This document shows, piece after piece, positions 17,827-26,336 of a stretch of DNA of 64,000 nucleotides; positions within the stretch are counted from its first letter, which is position 1, and each line of letters opens with the position of its first letter. This DNA comes from Acidobacteriota bacterium (GTDB lineage Bacteria > Acidobacteriota > Blastocatellia > Pyrinomonadales > Pyrinomonadaceae): NCBI GenBank assembly GCA_003697135.1, contig RFGC01000042.1, positions 101,155 through 165,154 on the forward strand. Reading direction: 5' to 3'. A program made the position numbers and the translations under genes. Below the pieces are notes generated by a model. That model did no database searches, was not told where the DNA came from, and saw only the letters and a program-made list of their open reading frames with translations.

Positions 17827-18591
17827 TTAATTCTCTGGTTGCTCCATCTTTTGCTTTAATGCTTCCATCCTCTGCTTTGCTTCCTTTGCCTCTTGAGAAT
17901 TCGGATATTTGTCAAGGATTTCCTTCCAAGCCTGACCGTCGTAGTGATAGGACTTTGTCTTAGGATTAAAGAGAAAAACCGCGCCCAACCTGCGGTATCT
18001 ATCTAAACCGCTATAGTTCAGATAAAAACTCTCTATTCTTGCACTGGAAGACCTCATCTCGACTTGATCTAGCCTTCTCGATGCTTCTTTACTTAAGTTC
18101 TCAGCAGCCTCTTCCAGTAAATCACCAAATAACAGTAATGCAGCGCTACGAAGGTCTGAGTTCGGAAAATGCTTCAAAAACAATGCCACTCTTTCAATCT
18201 TGTCAAAACCTTTCGAGCCTTGTATAAGCCTCAAAAGTCTCATCTCCTCGCTTTTTTCTCCTGCTATGACAAAAGCGTCAGATTGAACCCATCCTGAAAT
18301 ATTCCCTGCCTGAATTTGATAATATTTTACTCCATCCACATTCTGAACAGCTTTCAAAACTACAACTCTCCCGCGTCTCATTCTTTGTATAGGAAAGGCA
18401 TAAGGACTGGGCGCATCTCTAATCACTGAAAGTCTCTCATCAATCACAACCAAAGTCTTCTGTCTAATTACCTGAGAAGGCTCTTCTTTTTTCTTCGACT
18501 GTCTCCGATGCTGTCGCTGAGAATAACCATCAGCCAAAAGACACCCAGCTAGAAAACAAAGCATCAAAAAACGCAGGAATACACGTCCCAT
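17827..18591 (-). CDS. Exported SH3-like protein with helical repeat tail
   Basis: 254 residues. The signal sequence MGRVFLRFLMLCFLAGCLL may end at a lipobox Cys (LAGC) or be cut by signal peptidase I after YSQ. A basic linker is followed by an SH3-like beta domain at about 42-110 (VVIDERLSVIRDAPSP...ISGWVQSDAFV). TPR-like helices run from about 115 to the end (FLKHFPNSDLRSAALLLFGDLL and a final NSQEAKEAKQRMEAL). The SH3 part may bind peptidoglycan. It is the last gene of the minus-strand block, after rimI. Confidence 0.7.
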   Translation of the reverse strand: MGRVFLRFLMLCFLAGCLLADGYSQRQHRRQSKKKEEPSQVIRQKTLVVIDERLSVIRDAPSPYAFPIQRMRRGRVVVLKAVQNVDGVKYYQIQAGNISGWVQSDAFVIAGEKSEEMRLLRLIQGSKGFDKIERVALFLKHFPNSDLRSAALLLFGDLLEEAAENLSKEASRRLDQVEMRSSSARIESFYLNYSGLDRYRRLGAVFLFNPKTKSYHYDGQAWKEILDKYPNSQEAKEAKQRMEALKQKMEQPEN

Positions 18592-18633
18592 AAAATCCCC
18601 TCCTCAAGCTATACGCAAACCAGAAATACGCTT

Positions 18634-19065
18634 TTACTCAATCCTACACATCATCACTACAGCATCTTCATCTGGATTTCTATAAAAACGCCTCCTTTCA
18701 AAAACAACCGAAAAACCATGCTTTTCGTAGAAGCTTCTCGCTTTGAGATTTGATTTTCTTACGTCCAGCCAAATTTCACGCACGCCCTTACTCTTTGCCA
18801 ATTCCTTACAAGCTTCCACAAGCTGACTGCCCACACCGCATCTTTGCCATTCAGGAGCTACAGCCAAGTTCAAAATTTCTACTTCCTCCAAAGCAAATTT
18901 CGCAACAATAAATCCCACAACTAGCCCACACTTCTCATAAACCAAACCAACATATTCGTTACTCAAAGCCTCTCTGTATCCTTCAACTCCCCAAACGCAA
19001 ACCCCTGTTTGCTTCTCTATCTCACAAACTGCTGGAATATCACTTAGCTCCATCGAACGAACCAT
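18634..19065 (-). CDS. rimI: Ribosomal protein S18 alanine N-acetyltransferase
   Basis: 143-residue GNAT acetyltransferase. The acetyl-CoA loop WQRCGVGSQL, EIWLDVRKSN and ARSFYEKHGF with the late RFYRNPDEDAVVM match RimI, which acetylates the N-terminus of S18. Overlaps tsaB by 26 bases; pairing of tsaB and rimI is common in bacteria and supports the call. Confidence 0.88.
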   Translation of the reverse strand: MVRSMELSDIPAVCEIEKQTGVCVWGVEGYREALSNEYVGLVYEKCGLVVGFIVAKFALEEVEILNLAVAPEWQRCGVGSQLVEACKELAKSKGVREIWLDVRKSNLKARSFYEKHGFSVVFERRRFYRNPDEDAVVMMCRIE

Positions 19066-19714
19066 GTATTCTCCTATAAACTACTCCTGAAACATATAAT
19101 GGCTCAATAACTTCTGAAGCATTTCCCCTCAACGCAATTACTCCCAGATACTTTGCAAGATTGCTCACCGAAAGTACTTGTTCAACAAACTTTCCATCAA
19201 TACCAAAAACAAAACCAGTATCCGAAGATACGATCAATGCGTGTCGACTTATAACATCAGACGAACTTATCTGCGGCTCACATAACTCCTCAACTACATA
19301 CTTTTCTTTAATTAGAAACTCCTGAGTAAAAAATGAACCTCTTCCCGCATCAATAACACACAAAACTTTCCCCACAAAAACTTCGGACGATGCCATGGCT
19401 AATGCCATTAAATTGCTTGCTCCCAATAATTTTACGTATCTAGAACCAAACTTAATTCCTTTTGCAACCGCCACCCCAGCCCTTATGCCTGTGAAACTGC
19501 CAGGACCTAGAGAAATTACTATTGATTCTATTTCTCTCAAAGTAGCTCCCTGCTTTTGCAGTAAACGAGTAATCTTGCTCAATAAACTCTCCGATATTGT
19601 GTCTTTCCCTACGTACCCCACAATTTCTCTGCCAGAAATTGACGAAAATAAGGAAATGCTCAAAACACGACTTGCCGTGTCAAAACATAACATAAATTTT
19701 CTTTCGTTATCCAT
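19040..19714 (-). CDS. tsaB: tRNA threonylcarbamoyladenosine biosynthesis protein TsaB
   Basis: 224 residues of the ASKHA fold; a partner of TsaD in making t6A37 on ANN-decoding tRNAs. CFDTASRVLSISLF and VISLGPGSFTGIRAGVAVAKGI are the family signatures. The start overlaps the end of the nucleotidyltransferase gene by 8 bases, so it is translated in the same run. TsaD and TsaE are not in the window. Confidence 0.9.
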   Translation of the reverse strand: MDNERKFMLCFDTASRVLSISLFSSISGREIVGYVGKDTISESLLSKITRLLQKQGATLREIESIVISLGPGSFTGIRAGVAVAKGIKFGSRYVKLLGASNLMALAMASSEVFVGKVLCVIDAGRGSFFTQEFLIKEKYVVEELCEPQISSSDVISRHALIVSSDTGFVFGIDGKFVEQVLSVSNLAKYLGVIALRGNASEVIEPLYVSGVVYRRIHGSFDGAK

Positions 19715-20573
19715 AGCCCTTTCTAAAAGCGTCTGAAATGTCTTTCAGCACCCTACTTAAGAATCCCCAAAATCTTAAAAGAAAACTCTTAAACTGATAA
19801 AAAGCCACAATCAACCTTTTGTCCGTAAGCTTGCCTTCCACTTCTACCATCGCTTGCAAAGGATTTGGTGGTATCCTTCTTCTTACCTGTTTGAAAAACT
19901 CTTTTATATCTTTTCTTCTCAAACAGATATGTAATGGTACCCATCTGATCTCCAATCCCCATTCTCTTTCTAGCGCTCTAAAAACCCACTTCGGTATGCG
20001 CTCAGCTACTCCTTCAAAAGGCGTTCCTTTCAACTCAAGCCCATAGTATACACTCGTCAATCCAACAACACATTCTAACCATCCCCGCCGATTTTCATCT
20101 TTCCCCAAAAACCTCTCCCAATCAAAGTCCACCGACCTATTCTTCACCGTGTAATAGATGTCTAGAAGCCTTTCCTTATCTGCACCTCCGTTTGTCAACC
20201 AGTGAATACATAAAACTCGTAGGTGATCCTCATCTCTTAAAACCCTAATTTTTCCTTTTTCGGTTTCTATCAATCTCGAATTGGCAAACAAATCCTCCCA
20301 AGGGGTTAAGTCCAAATGCCTCAATCCCTCATGTAAATCAACATCGCTTTCTTTCAGTAGTGCCTTGGCTTTCTGAAAGTCCTTGGGATCAACACAAAGG
20401 TCTATATCTGTGTAAGCCCTTTTCAGCGCAGGATATTTTATAGCTATCGCCCAACCCTTTATCAAGATCGGCTCTATACCGTGGCTTCTTAAAAGATTAA
20501 AAGCCCGCACGATTCTATACTCGTTGCGGGCATGATTTATAAGATACCACTGCTCCTCCCTAACCACGAACAC
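19707..20573 (-). CDS. Nucleotidyltransferase-fold protein (NTP_transf_5-like)
   Basis: A nucleotidyltransferase-like protein of the kind found beside PqqD-like and HprK-like genes. The core is ILIKGWAIAIKYP and RAYTDIDLCVDPKDFQ, i.e. G-(W)-x...D-I-D-L, with two Asp that could bind metal. The C-terminus has a basic helix. The start is unsure: an ATG at 20687 would overlap the PqqD-like gene by 74 bases and add a Cys/His/Arg-rich stretch that looks like out-of-frame coding. GTG 20571-20573 or 20565-20567 is better. Third gene of the kinase/PqqD/NTase trio; substrate unknown. Confidence 0.72.
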   Translation of the reverse strand: MFVVREEQWYLINHARNEYRIVRAFNLLRSHGIEPILIKGWAIAIKYPALKRAYTDIDLCVDPKDFQKAKALLKESDVDLHEGLRHLDLTPWEDLFANSRLIETEKGKIRVLRDEDHLRVLCIHWLTNGGADKERLLDIYYTVKNRSVDFDWERFLGKDENRRGWLECVVGLTSVYYGLELKGTPFEGVAERIPKWVFRALEREWGLEIRWVPLHICLRRKDIKEFFKQVRRRIPPNPLQAMVEVEGKLTDKRLIVAFYQFKSFLLRFWGFLSRVLKDISDAFRKGYG

Positions 20574-20613
20574 TTCAGCTATAGTGAAAGCAATTCCAGC
20601 ATTCTCTTTTTTT

Positions 20614-21081
20614 TCAGATACAGGTCCCTCCCGAACACGTAGTGCATGGCGGTGTACACTGCGCAGGTGAAGTGCAAGGCAATCCAAAACAGCAAGCTGT
20701 AGCCAATGCTGTATTTGGCACGCTTAAAGAAGCTACCAGAGGAAGCACTATCATTGCCGCCACTCCAACCTTTCTTAACGCCTCTCTTCTTGAAATTTTA
20801 GCAAACCCTGTTTCGATAGGAGTCTCTAAAAGCCCCTCACGATTTAATTCCTCTAGTGCAAGTAACACAAAATCTTCGTTTACTTTGCTGTCAAACCGTT
20901 CTTCAGTTTTCTGCCTTATCTGCTGAATCGAATTCTTACCATCACAGCAATTCCATATAAACGCAGCTGTTTCCGTTAAACAATGAGCTTTGTTGTTTCG
21001 CAGATCATAGACTAAAAGCTCATTATTCGCTTCTTGAACAACTATGTCTTCTCTTCGAGCTATTGGTCTTAAATTTTCCAT
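20614..21081 (-). CDS. PqqD-like (RRE) protein with internal Tat-like segment and Cys-rich tail
   Basis: 155 residues in three parts. Residues 1-90 form a PqqD-like winged helix of the type that binds leader peptides, with HCLTETAAFIWNCCDGKNS and a Glu/Leu-rich helix. At 97-127 SRREALRKVGVAAMIVLP and its continuation look like a twin-arginine signal ending in ALA. Residues 128-155 hold seven Cys (130, 131, 136, 142, 146, 149, 154). A strong AGGAGG site precedes the start at 21081. The tail could be an exported metal- or disulphide-bearing peptide, or a modified core peptide joined to its own recognition domain. Between the HprK-like and nucleotidyltransferase genes. Confidence 0.8.
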   Translation of the reverse strand: MENLRPIARREDIVVQEANNELLVYDLRNNKAHCLTETAAFIWNCCDGKNSIQQIRQKTEERFDSKVNEDFVLLALEELNREGLLETPIETGFAKISRREALRKVGVAAMIVLPLVASLSVPNTALATACCFGLPCTSPAQCTPPCTTCSGGTCI

Positions 21082-21125
21082 AACATCCTCCTAAAGCTTT
21101 CTAAAAAACACAATTTTTTCGGAAA

Positions 21126-21899
21126 TTATAACATTTGCAAAACTTTCCTTGCAAATTCTGCAGCCTCTCCGCGCTTTTGCTTTATAATCTTCGCTCCGTC
21201 CAGAGCTTTTTTCAGAAACTTAAGCGTCTCTGCCGGTCTTTCACTGAAAGGAACCGTATGCGAGACTATTTCTAACATACCTTGCGCTTGACTAAGAAAC
21301 TCAGGATTCCAACTCACACCAGGCTCATACTCTGTAATCAAAACCATACCTATCGGAATCGGGTCTTTGCCAACCTTACCACCGATGCTTTCTACAGGTG
21401 TGTCAACTTGCTTCAAATCATCTATTATGCCGCGTAACGAAAGATACTTCGGAAAAGGGTGCACCAGACCTTTCTCATCTAAAACCGCATACTCATCAGA
21501 GTAATAGTCCGCTCCAAGCTTTACAAATTCCGCTGTCAGGGCGCTTTTTCCCTTGTAGCTAAAACCTGGAAATATAATTGCCTTCCCCTTCCAGCCTACA
21601 GCACCAGCGTGGATAAAAGTCTTATCAGCTCTACACGCAATCCCAACACGCAGCTTGCTATCAAACACTTCCATTACTGCATCCTGTGACCCCTTGTAAA
21701 TCTCTTCACCATCCAAAAACAAAGCTTTTTCCTCTTTCCCCCCAATATGAAAATGAAAGCCACCGTTAACTTCATCAATTATTCTAAAACACCCTCCTAG
21801 ACCCGTGGTCAGAATTTTTTCTATCTGCAAAAAATCTTCCTCGAACTCTGTAGATATATTCACCTTTACCCCAAAGGATTCAATGCAAATTTTTCTCAC
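21126..21899 (-). CDS. HprK-related kinase
   Basis: 257 residues resembling the catalytic domain of HPr kinase. The P-loop is PGFSYKGKSALT (111-122); FIHAGAVGWKGKAIIF leads into it, and SDEYAVLDEKG follows with acidic residues expected near the metal. The HPr-kinase N-terminal domain is missing, and no phosphotransferase genes are near, so HPr is not the likely target. Related kinases occur beside PqqD-like and nucleotidyltransferase genes, as in HprK-related 'A' systems and some lasso-peptide loci. Here a phosphate acceptor could be the tail of the PqqD-like protein, but this is inference. Confidence 0.78.
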   Translation of the reverse strand: MRKICIESFGVKVNISTEFEEDFLQIEKILTTGLGGCFRIIDEVNGGFHFHIGGKEEKALFLDGEEIYKGSQDAVMEVFDSKLRVGIACRADKTFIHAGAVGWKGKAIIFPGFSYKGKSALTAEFVKLGADYYSDEYAVLDEKGLVHPFPKYLSLRGIIDDLKQVDTPVESIGGKVGKDPIPIGMVLITEYEPGVSWNPEFLSQAQGMLEIVSHTVPFSERPAETLKFLKKALDGAKIIKQKRGEAAEFARKVLQML

Positions 21900-21933
21900 T
21901 TTGTCTTTTACTAGCTCCTCGAAACAGTCTTTC

Positions 21934-22983
21934 TTATTTTACCTTCCGTTTTTCAACTATGTCAACAGCTACCACGAGAAATAACACACTCAAAAGACCC
22001 AAAACTACGGGAACTAGTTCATGATCCTTACTACCAATAAAAAGAAGCATCCAAACAGCAGAATTTGCCGTAAAAAGCGATAAAAAAATATAAAACATCG
22101 TAACCTTATCATGCGGTATTCCTGCTTTGACAAGTCTCTGATATAGATGAGAACGATGGGCTTGCCATACCTTTTCACCTCGCAAAGCTCTTCTAATGAG
22201 CGTAAAAGTCGTATCAAACAAAGGTAAGAATAAGCAAAATACGGCAAATGTAAACCAGAAACCATTAGGAACCTGCTGAAATAGTAACCCCGAAGCCAAA
22301 AGAGGCATAACTGCAAAACAGTAACCTAAAAATGTGCTTCCGACGTCTCCCATGAAAACCTTCGCAGGCGACCAGTTATGAACCAAAAACCCTAACACTG
22401 ACGTAACCACAACAGAGGTTAGAAAAAATACAGATTCGCTTTTTGAAACGATGCTGACTACAGCCCAACCTGCTCCAGCTACCACTCCTAACGCCGACAT
22501 GAGACCGTCAATTCCATCCATAAAGTTGTATGCGTTGATAACCCATACAATCCATAAGAAAGTCACAACCATCCCAAAACTTCCTAAATACACATCACCC
22601 AAAACCGGGATATACAAATTATCCCAATACCCAAGAAGATAGATCACTAAAAAAGCAGTTACCGAATGAGTCAAAAAACGTATCCATACCGGTAACGACA
22701 AAACATCATCCAACCAACTGATTGCTACTACCACAATTCCACCAGCAAAAAAATAAAGAAGAGTTCTTTCCCAAATTGCTCCGTAAATTAAAGCACTCGC
22801 CAAGCAAATAGCAACAAATACTATGCCACCACCTCTTGGCACAGGTTCAACATGTGAGCTTCTTTCATTAGGAATGTCCAAAAGCACCCCTCTTCTCAAG
22901 CTCCATCTTATAAATATTTTTGTTCCCCAAAAAGACAGCACAAACGGCAAAAATAATGTCACTAACCCAACTTCCAAGAACAT
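21934..22983 (-). CDS. WecA-type undecaprenyl-phosphate sugar-1-phosphate transferase
   Basis: 349-residue polytopic protein of the MraY/WecA family, which starts polysaccharide repeat synthesis by moving a sugar-1-phosphate (usually HexNAc) from UDP-sugar to undecaprenyl phosphate. NAYNFMDGIDG, FMGDVGSTFLGY and the AHRSHLYQRL loop hold the expected Asp and His residues. About ten membrane helices are visible. It is the most downstream enzyme of the polysaccharide block, and probably the initiating transferase. Exact sugar unknown. Confidence 0.88.
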   Translation of the reverse strand: MFLEVGLVTLFLPFVLSFWGTKIFIRWSLRRGVLLDIPNERSSHVEPVPRGGGIVFVAICLASALIYGAIWERTLLYFFAGGIVVVAISWLDDVLSLPVWIRFLTHSVTAFLVIYLLGYWDNLYIPVLGDVYLGSFGMVVTFLWIVWVINAYNFMDGIDGLMSALGVVAGAGWAVVSIVSKSESVFFLTSVVVTSVLGFLVHNWSPAKVFMGDVGSTFLGYCFAVMPLLASGLLFQQVPNGFWFTFAVFCLFLPLFDTTFTLIRRALRGEKVWQAHRSHLYQRLVKAGIPHDKVTMFYIFLSLFTANSAVWMLLFIGSKDHELVPVVLGLLSVLFLVVAVDIVEKRKVK

Positions 22984-23027
22984 TTTTTCGTAGATTTGAA
23001 ACCTATGGATTCAAAAATTCAAAGTTT

Positions 23028-24245
23028 TTACTTCCTTTTTACTCCATTAAAAACCTCTATGTAACTCTTTATGGCTTTTTCTGGCGAATATTTCTCCAAT
23101 GCCGCTTCTCTAGCTCTAACTCCCATTTCATGCAATAAATTCTTATTTTCGTATATCTCGAAAATCCTTTCTAGAAGCTTCTGCGGATTTCTAGGTTCGA
23201 CTACCCAGCCAGCCTCTTCTTCTTTCAAAATCATAGCAACCTCGCTATCTTCTTCCACCAAAGCCAATATAGGCTTTCCTGCTGCAAGCAGATTGTAAGT
23301 TCTAGAAGGAACCGAAACTCCTCGCATTCCTTTAACAAGCGAAACTATTCCCACATCACAAGCATTCAGAAATATCTTTTGTTCGTTTCTAGGACGTGAC
23401 GGCAACAACGTAACGTTTCTAAGTCCCCTCGTTTCTTCCTCAAGCCATTTCCGTTTCACTCCAGAACCCAAAAAAATAAAGTGAAATCTTTCGTCATTAT
23501 TCAACTCTTTTACGCAGTAAACAATGCTTTCAAGATCATTCGGATACCCCATGTTACCCGCGTACAAAAACACAAACTTATCTTTTATTCCCAACTCCTG
23601 TAGTAGTTGGTTTTCATCTCTAGGACACGGCTCAACTTGTTCTAACTCTGCCCAATTCGGTATACACTCCAAAGACACATCGAACCCCTCTGCCTTGACT
23701 TTGATCAACTCAAGCATGTCTCTTCCAACCACTATTATTTTGCTTGCATTTTTGTAAAGCCAGCGATTAAAGAAATTGAGTAGCTTAACAAAAAAAGAAT
23801 CTTCTTTTAACTTCCCAACAGCTACGAGCACCTCCGGATAGTTGTCATGGATCAACAAAAAGTAAGGTGCCCGTCTAATTAAAGATGAGACAGCCACTAA
23901 AAAAGGCAAAATAGGTGGTGTCGTCACCACTAAAACAAAATCCCCCTTTCTGAATCTCAAAAGCCCATTAAGAAAAATCGAGATTCCTAAGGTAACCATA
24001 TTTACTATGCGAAAAAGTATCACGTCTTTGTTTAAGGTCGTCCCAATAAGACGAAATATCTCGACGTCGTTACGAACTTCATGTTTCGGTGCTTTTATTC
24101 CCCTTGCGCCATAACTCGGCTGTCCACATAAAACCTTTACATCAAAATCTTTTGCTAATCCCTCAGCTATCTTCGTCAAGTAATAACCTGTAGAAGTCAA
24201 CTCAGGATAATAAAGTTCTGTTACTACCCAAAGCCTCTGCTTCAT
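23028..24245 (-). CDS. Glycosyltransferase family 4 (WbuB-like)
   Basis: 405 residues, GT-B fold. The N-terminus WVVTELYYPELTSTGYYLTKIAEGLA resembles WbuB-type transferases, some of which add L-fucosamine-like sugars. The C-terminal donor site shows FLYAGNMGYPNDLESIV and GVSVPSRTYNLLAAGKPILALVEEDSE. Five bases before it is the UDP-GlcNAc epimerase-like gene. The pairing suggests transfer of an N-acetylated 6-deoxy-L-hexosamine. Confidence 0.8.
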   Translation of the reverse strand: MKQRLWVVTELYYPELTSTGYYLTKIAEGLAKDFDVKVLCGQPSYGARGIKAPKHEVRNDVEIFRLIGTTLNKDVILFRIVNMVTLGISIFLNGLLRFRKGDFVLVVTTPPILPFLVAVSSLIRRAPYFLLIHDNYPEVLVAVGKLKEDSFFVKLLNFFNRWLYKNASKIIVVGRDMLELIKVKAEGFDVSLECIPNWAELEQVEPCPRDENQLLQELGIKDKFVFLYAGNMGYPNDLESIVYCVKELNNDERFHFIFLGSGVKRKWLEEETRGLRNVTLLPSRPRNEQKIFLNACDVGIVSLVKGMRGVSVPSRTYNLLAAGKPILALVEEDSEVAMILKEEEAGWVVEPRNPQKLLERIFEIYENKNLLHEMGVRAREAALEKYSPEKAIKSYIEVFNGVKRK

Positions 24246-24249
24246 AATT

Positions 24250-25344
24250 TCAAGAGAAGTGTTTTCTTATGCTCGTATAACCAAGAATTATCTTGCTAAC
24301 TACTTGAGAGACATTCTCTGCCAAATATTCTTTAGGTGCACTCCAACGTTGCTGCTGCGAAATAGCTACTTCTACCGACCTAAGAATAGAAAAAGGTTCA
24401 GCGCCACTTAAAATGTTACTCCCAACCTCAATTGTTTCCGGCCTTTCCGTAACATCCCGCAATGTCACATTCGGAATCTTGAAAATAGCACACTCTTCTT
24501 GAACTGTGCCACTGTCGGTAAGAACTGCTAAAGCATTTTTCTCGAGCTTTACAAAATCAAAAAATCCTAAAGGCTCTAGTAGAACTACATGCTCAGAGTT
24601 TATTTTCACGCGCTTGAGCTTCTCGGCTGTCCGCGGATGCACACTGACAAATACACGTTTTTTGAATTTGTCCGCTACTAGTGAAACTCCTTCAAATATT
24701 CTCTTTAGCCTTTCCAACAAGTCAACGTTTTCAGCCCTATGCAAAGTCATCAAAAAATACCCATTCCGCTCCGTCTTTAACCTCTCCAAAACATCGCTCG
24801 CTTCGATTTTCTCTCTAAACGTTTCTAAAACCTCGTAAATAGGATTTCCTATAACAAAAATTCTTTCTCTTTCGATCCCTTCTCTGATTAAATTTTCTTT
24901 ACTTCTCTCCGTGTAAGGCATCAGAACGGTGCTTGCATGATCAATTATGCGTCGGTTTATCTCTTCTGGAACCCGATCGTCATAACAGCGATTGCCAGCC
25001 TCCATGTGAAATACGGGAATCCCACGTCTTGCCGCCACTATCGCTGTCAAAGCACTGTTCGTATCCCCCAAAATTAAAACCTTGTCAGGCTTGACCTTCT
25101 CCAATACTTCATCAGCTTTTCTCAAAATCTGCGCAATTTGGTCAGCAAAGTTATTTGACTTCACCCCCAAATGAAAATCCGGAGTTCTTATCTCTAGCTC
25201 TCTTAGGAAAACATCACTTAAACTTTCATGATAATTCTGGCCCGTGTGCACCATAGTATGCTCGCAGTGCTTATCTAGTAGCTTCATTATCAAACTCAAA
25301 CGAATTATCTCAGGTCTGGTCCCAAAAAAAGTCAATACTTTCAT
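24250..25344 (-). CDS. Non-hydrolysing UDP-sugar 2-epimerase (WecB/WbjD-like)
   Basis: 364 residues. GTRPEIIRLSLIM, HTGQNYHESLSDVF, GDTNSALTA, HMEAGNRCYDDRVPEEINRRIID and LTDSGTVQEEC are classical. The NRCYD variant is like WbjD/Cap5G/FnlC rather than plain WecB, i.e. C2-epimerisation of UDP-6-deoxy-L-hexNAc. Overlaps the RmlD-like gene (ATGA), supporting joint action on one nucleotide sugar. Confidence 0.85.
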   Translation of the reverse strand: MKVLTFFGTRPEIIRLSLIMKLLDKHCEHTMVHTGQNYHESLSDVFLRELEIRTPDFHLGVKSNNFADQIAQILRKADEVLEKVKPDKVLILGDTNSALTAIVAARRGIPVFHMEAGNRCYDDRVPEEINRRIIDHASTVLMPYTERSKENLIREGIERERIFVIGNPIYEVLETFREKIEASDVLERLKTERNGYFLMTLHRAENVDLLERLKRIFEGVSLVADKFKKRVFVSVHPRTAEKLKRVKINSEHVVLLEPLGFFDFVKLEKNALAVLTDSGTVQEECAIFKIPNVTLRDVTERPETIEVGSNILSGAEPFSILRSVEVAISQQQRWSAPKEYLAENVSQVVSKIILGYTSIRKHFS

Positions 25345-26222
25345 CTCTTTACCTTCTCATACCATTGGAAATCTTTTACCATCTTTTCAACCATTACTTC
25401 CCAGCTATCTGGCTGAAAACCTGTTGCCTGCCTAAATTTTGTGGAATCCAAGCTTCTATCTATACAAACCGTCTCATCCGGCTCTATTTCAATTTCCAAA
25501 TGGAGTTTGCTCTTCACAAGACAAAGAAGATCGTATTTGCTTATAGGTTCTGAAGAAACATGATACAAGCCTTCTAAAAAACCATGCTTTGTTACTATAT
25601 CTTTCACTATCTCTGCTAAAACGACCGTTGGAAAACCGCTGAAGATAGCTCTTTTGTAACCCTTTATGCGCTTCCCTTTTTGACTTAAAAACCACTCTAT
25701 CAATCCCTTGCAACCTGTTAGCTCGCGCCCGACCATTGAGGTTCTTATCGTCAAACAATTTGAAGTATTAGTTACCTCTCCTAGTAGCTTGCTTTGCCCG
25801 TAAAGGTCTTCAGCATCTGCCTGAGCTTCTTCATTATAATTGCCTTTGTCCCCTTTGAAAACACAATCCGTGCTGAATGTTATGAGTCTGAATCCAATCT
25901 CCTCGGCTAACTTGGCTAATTTGTGCGGAAAAATAGAATTAACCTGTAACGACCTTTCAATATCCTTTGCTTCAGGCACTTGCTTTACAATTCCAACAGC
26001 ATTTACAACTACATCTGGCTTCAGGCCGTAAGCTAATCCTTTGATAAACTCAAAGTTTTCTACGCTAACCCCTTTGAAAATCCTCACCCTTGAAAAATCG
26101 GAGAAAAACTTTTTCTCATCAAAGTCACTACGAACTGTTCCGTAAACATCAAAAGAATCACTAAATGCTTGCACCAGCTTATGTCCCAACATTCCATTTG
26201 CACCGAACACTAATACTTTCAT
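25341..26222 (-). CDS. RmlD-like SDR reductase of a nucleotide sugar
   Basis: 293 residues, NAD(P)-binding FGANGMLGHKL, STDCVFKG, and YGQSKLLGE with the Tyr-Lys pair. RmlD-type enzymes reduce 4-keto-6-deoxy sugars. With a WbjD-like 2-epimerase next door, the layout matches the reductase/epimerase pair that makes UDP-N-acetyl-L-quinovosamine (WbvR/WbvD in Vibrio cholerae O37). The 4,6-dehydratase/5-epimerase (FnlA/WbjB type) is not in the window. dTDP-rhamnose is a less likely product, since RmlABC are absent here. Confidence 0.78.
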   Translation of the reverse strand: MKVLVFGANGMLGHKLVQAFSDSFDVYGTVRSDFDEKKFFSDFSRVRIFKGVSVENFEFIKGLAYGLKPDVVVNAVGIVKQVPEAKDIERSLQVNSIFPHKLAKLAEEIGFRLITFSTDCVFKGDKGNYNEEAQADAEDLYGQSKLLGEVTNTSNCLTIRTSMVGRELTGCKGLIEWFLSQKGKRIKGYKRAIFSGFPTVVLAEIVKDIVTKHGFLEGLYHVSSEPISKYDLLCLVKSKLHLEIEIEPDETVCIDRSLDSTKFRQATGFQPDSWEVMVEKMVKDFQWYEKVKR

Positions 26223-26336
26223 ACGCTATTAAAGTTTTTGTTCAAATGTGTGCTTACCGACAATTAAAGCTTTATGTAAATTCAAGCATATCTTTTTACA
26301 ACAATTGCTTAGATGGCACTGCTTAATAAAAAACTT

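Noticed and set aside
20574..20687. Extended N-terminus of the nucleotidyltransferase from ATG 20687
   Set aside because: Overlaps the PqqD-like gene by 74 bases; the extra residues are rich in Cys/His/Arg as expected of out-of-frame reading through its Cys-rich tail.
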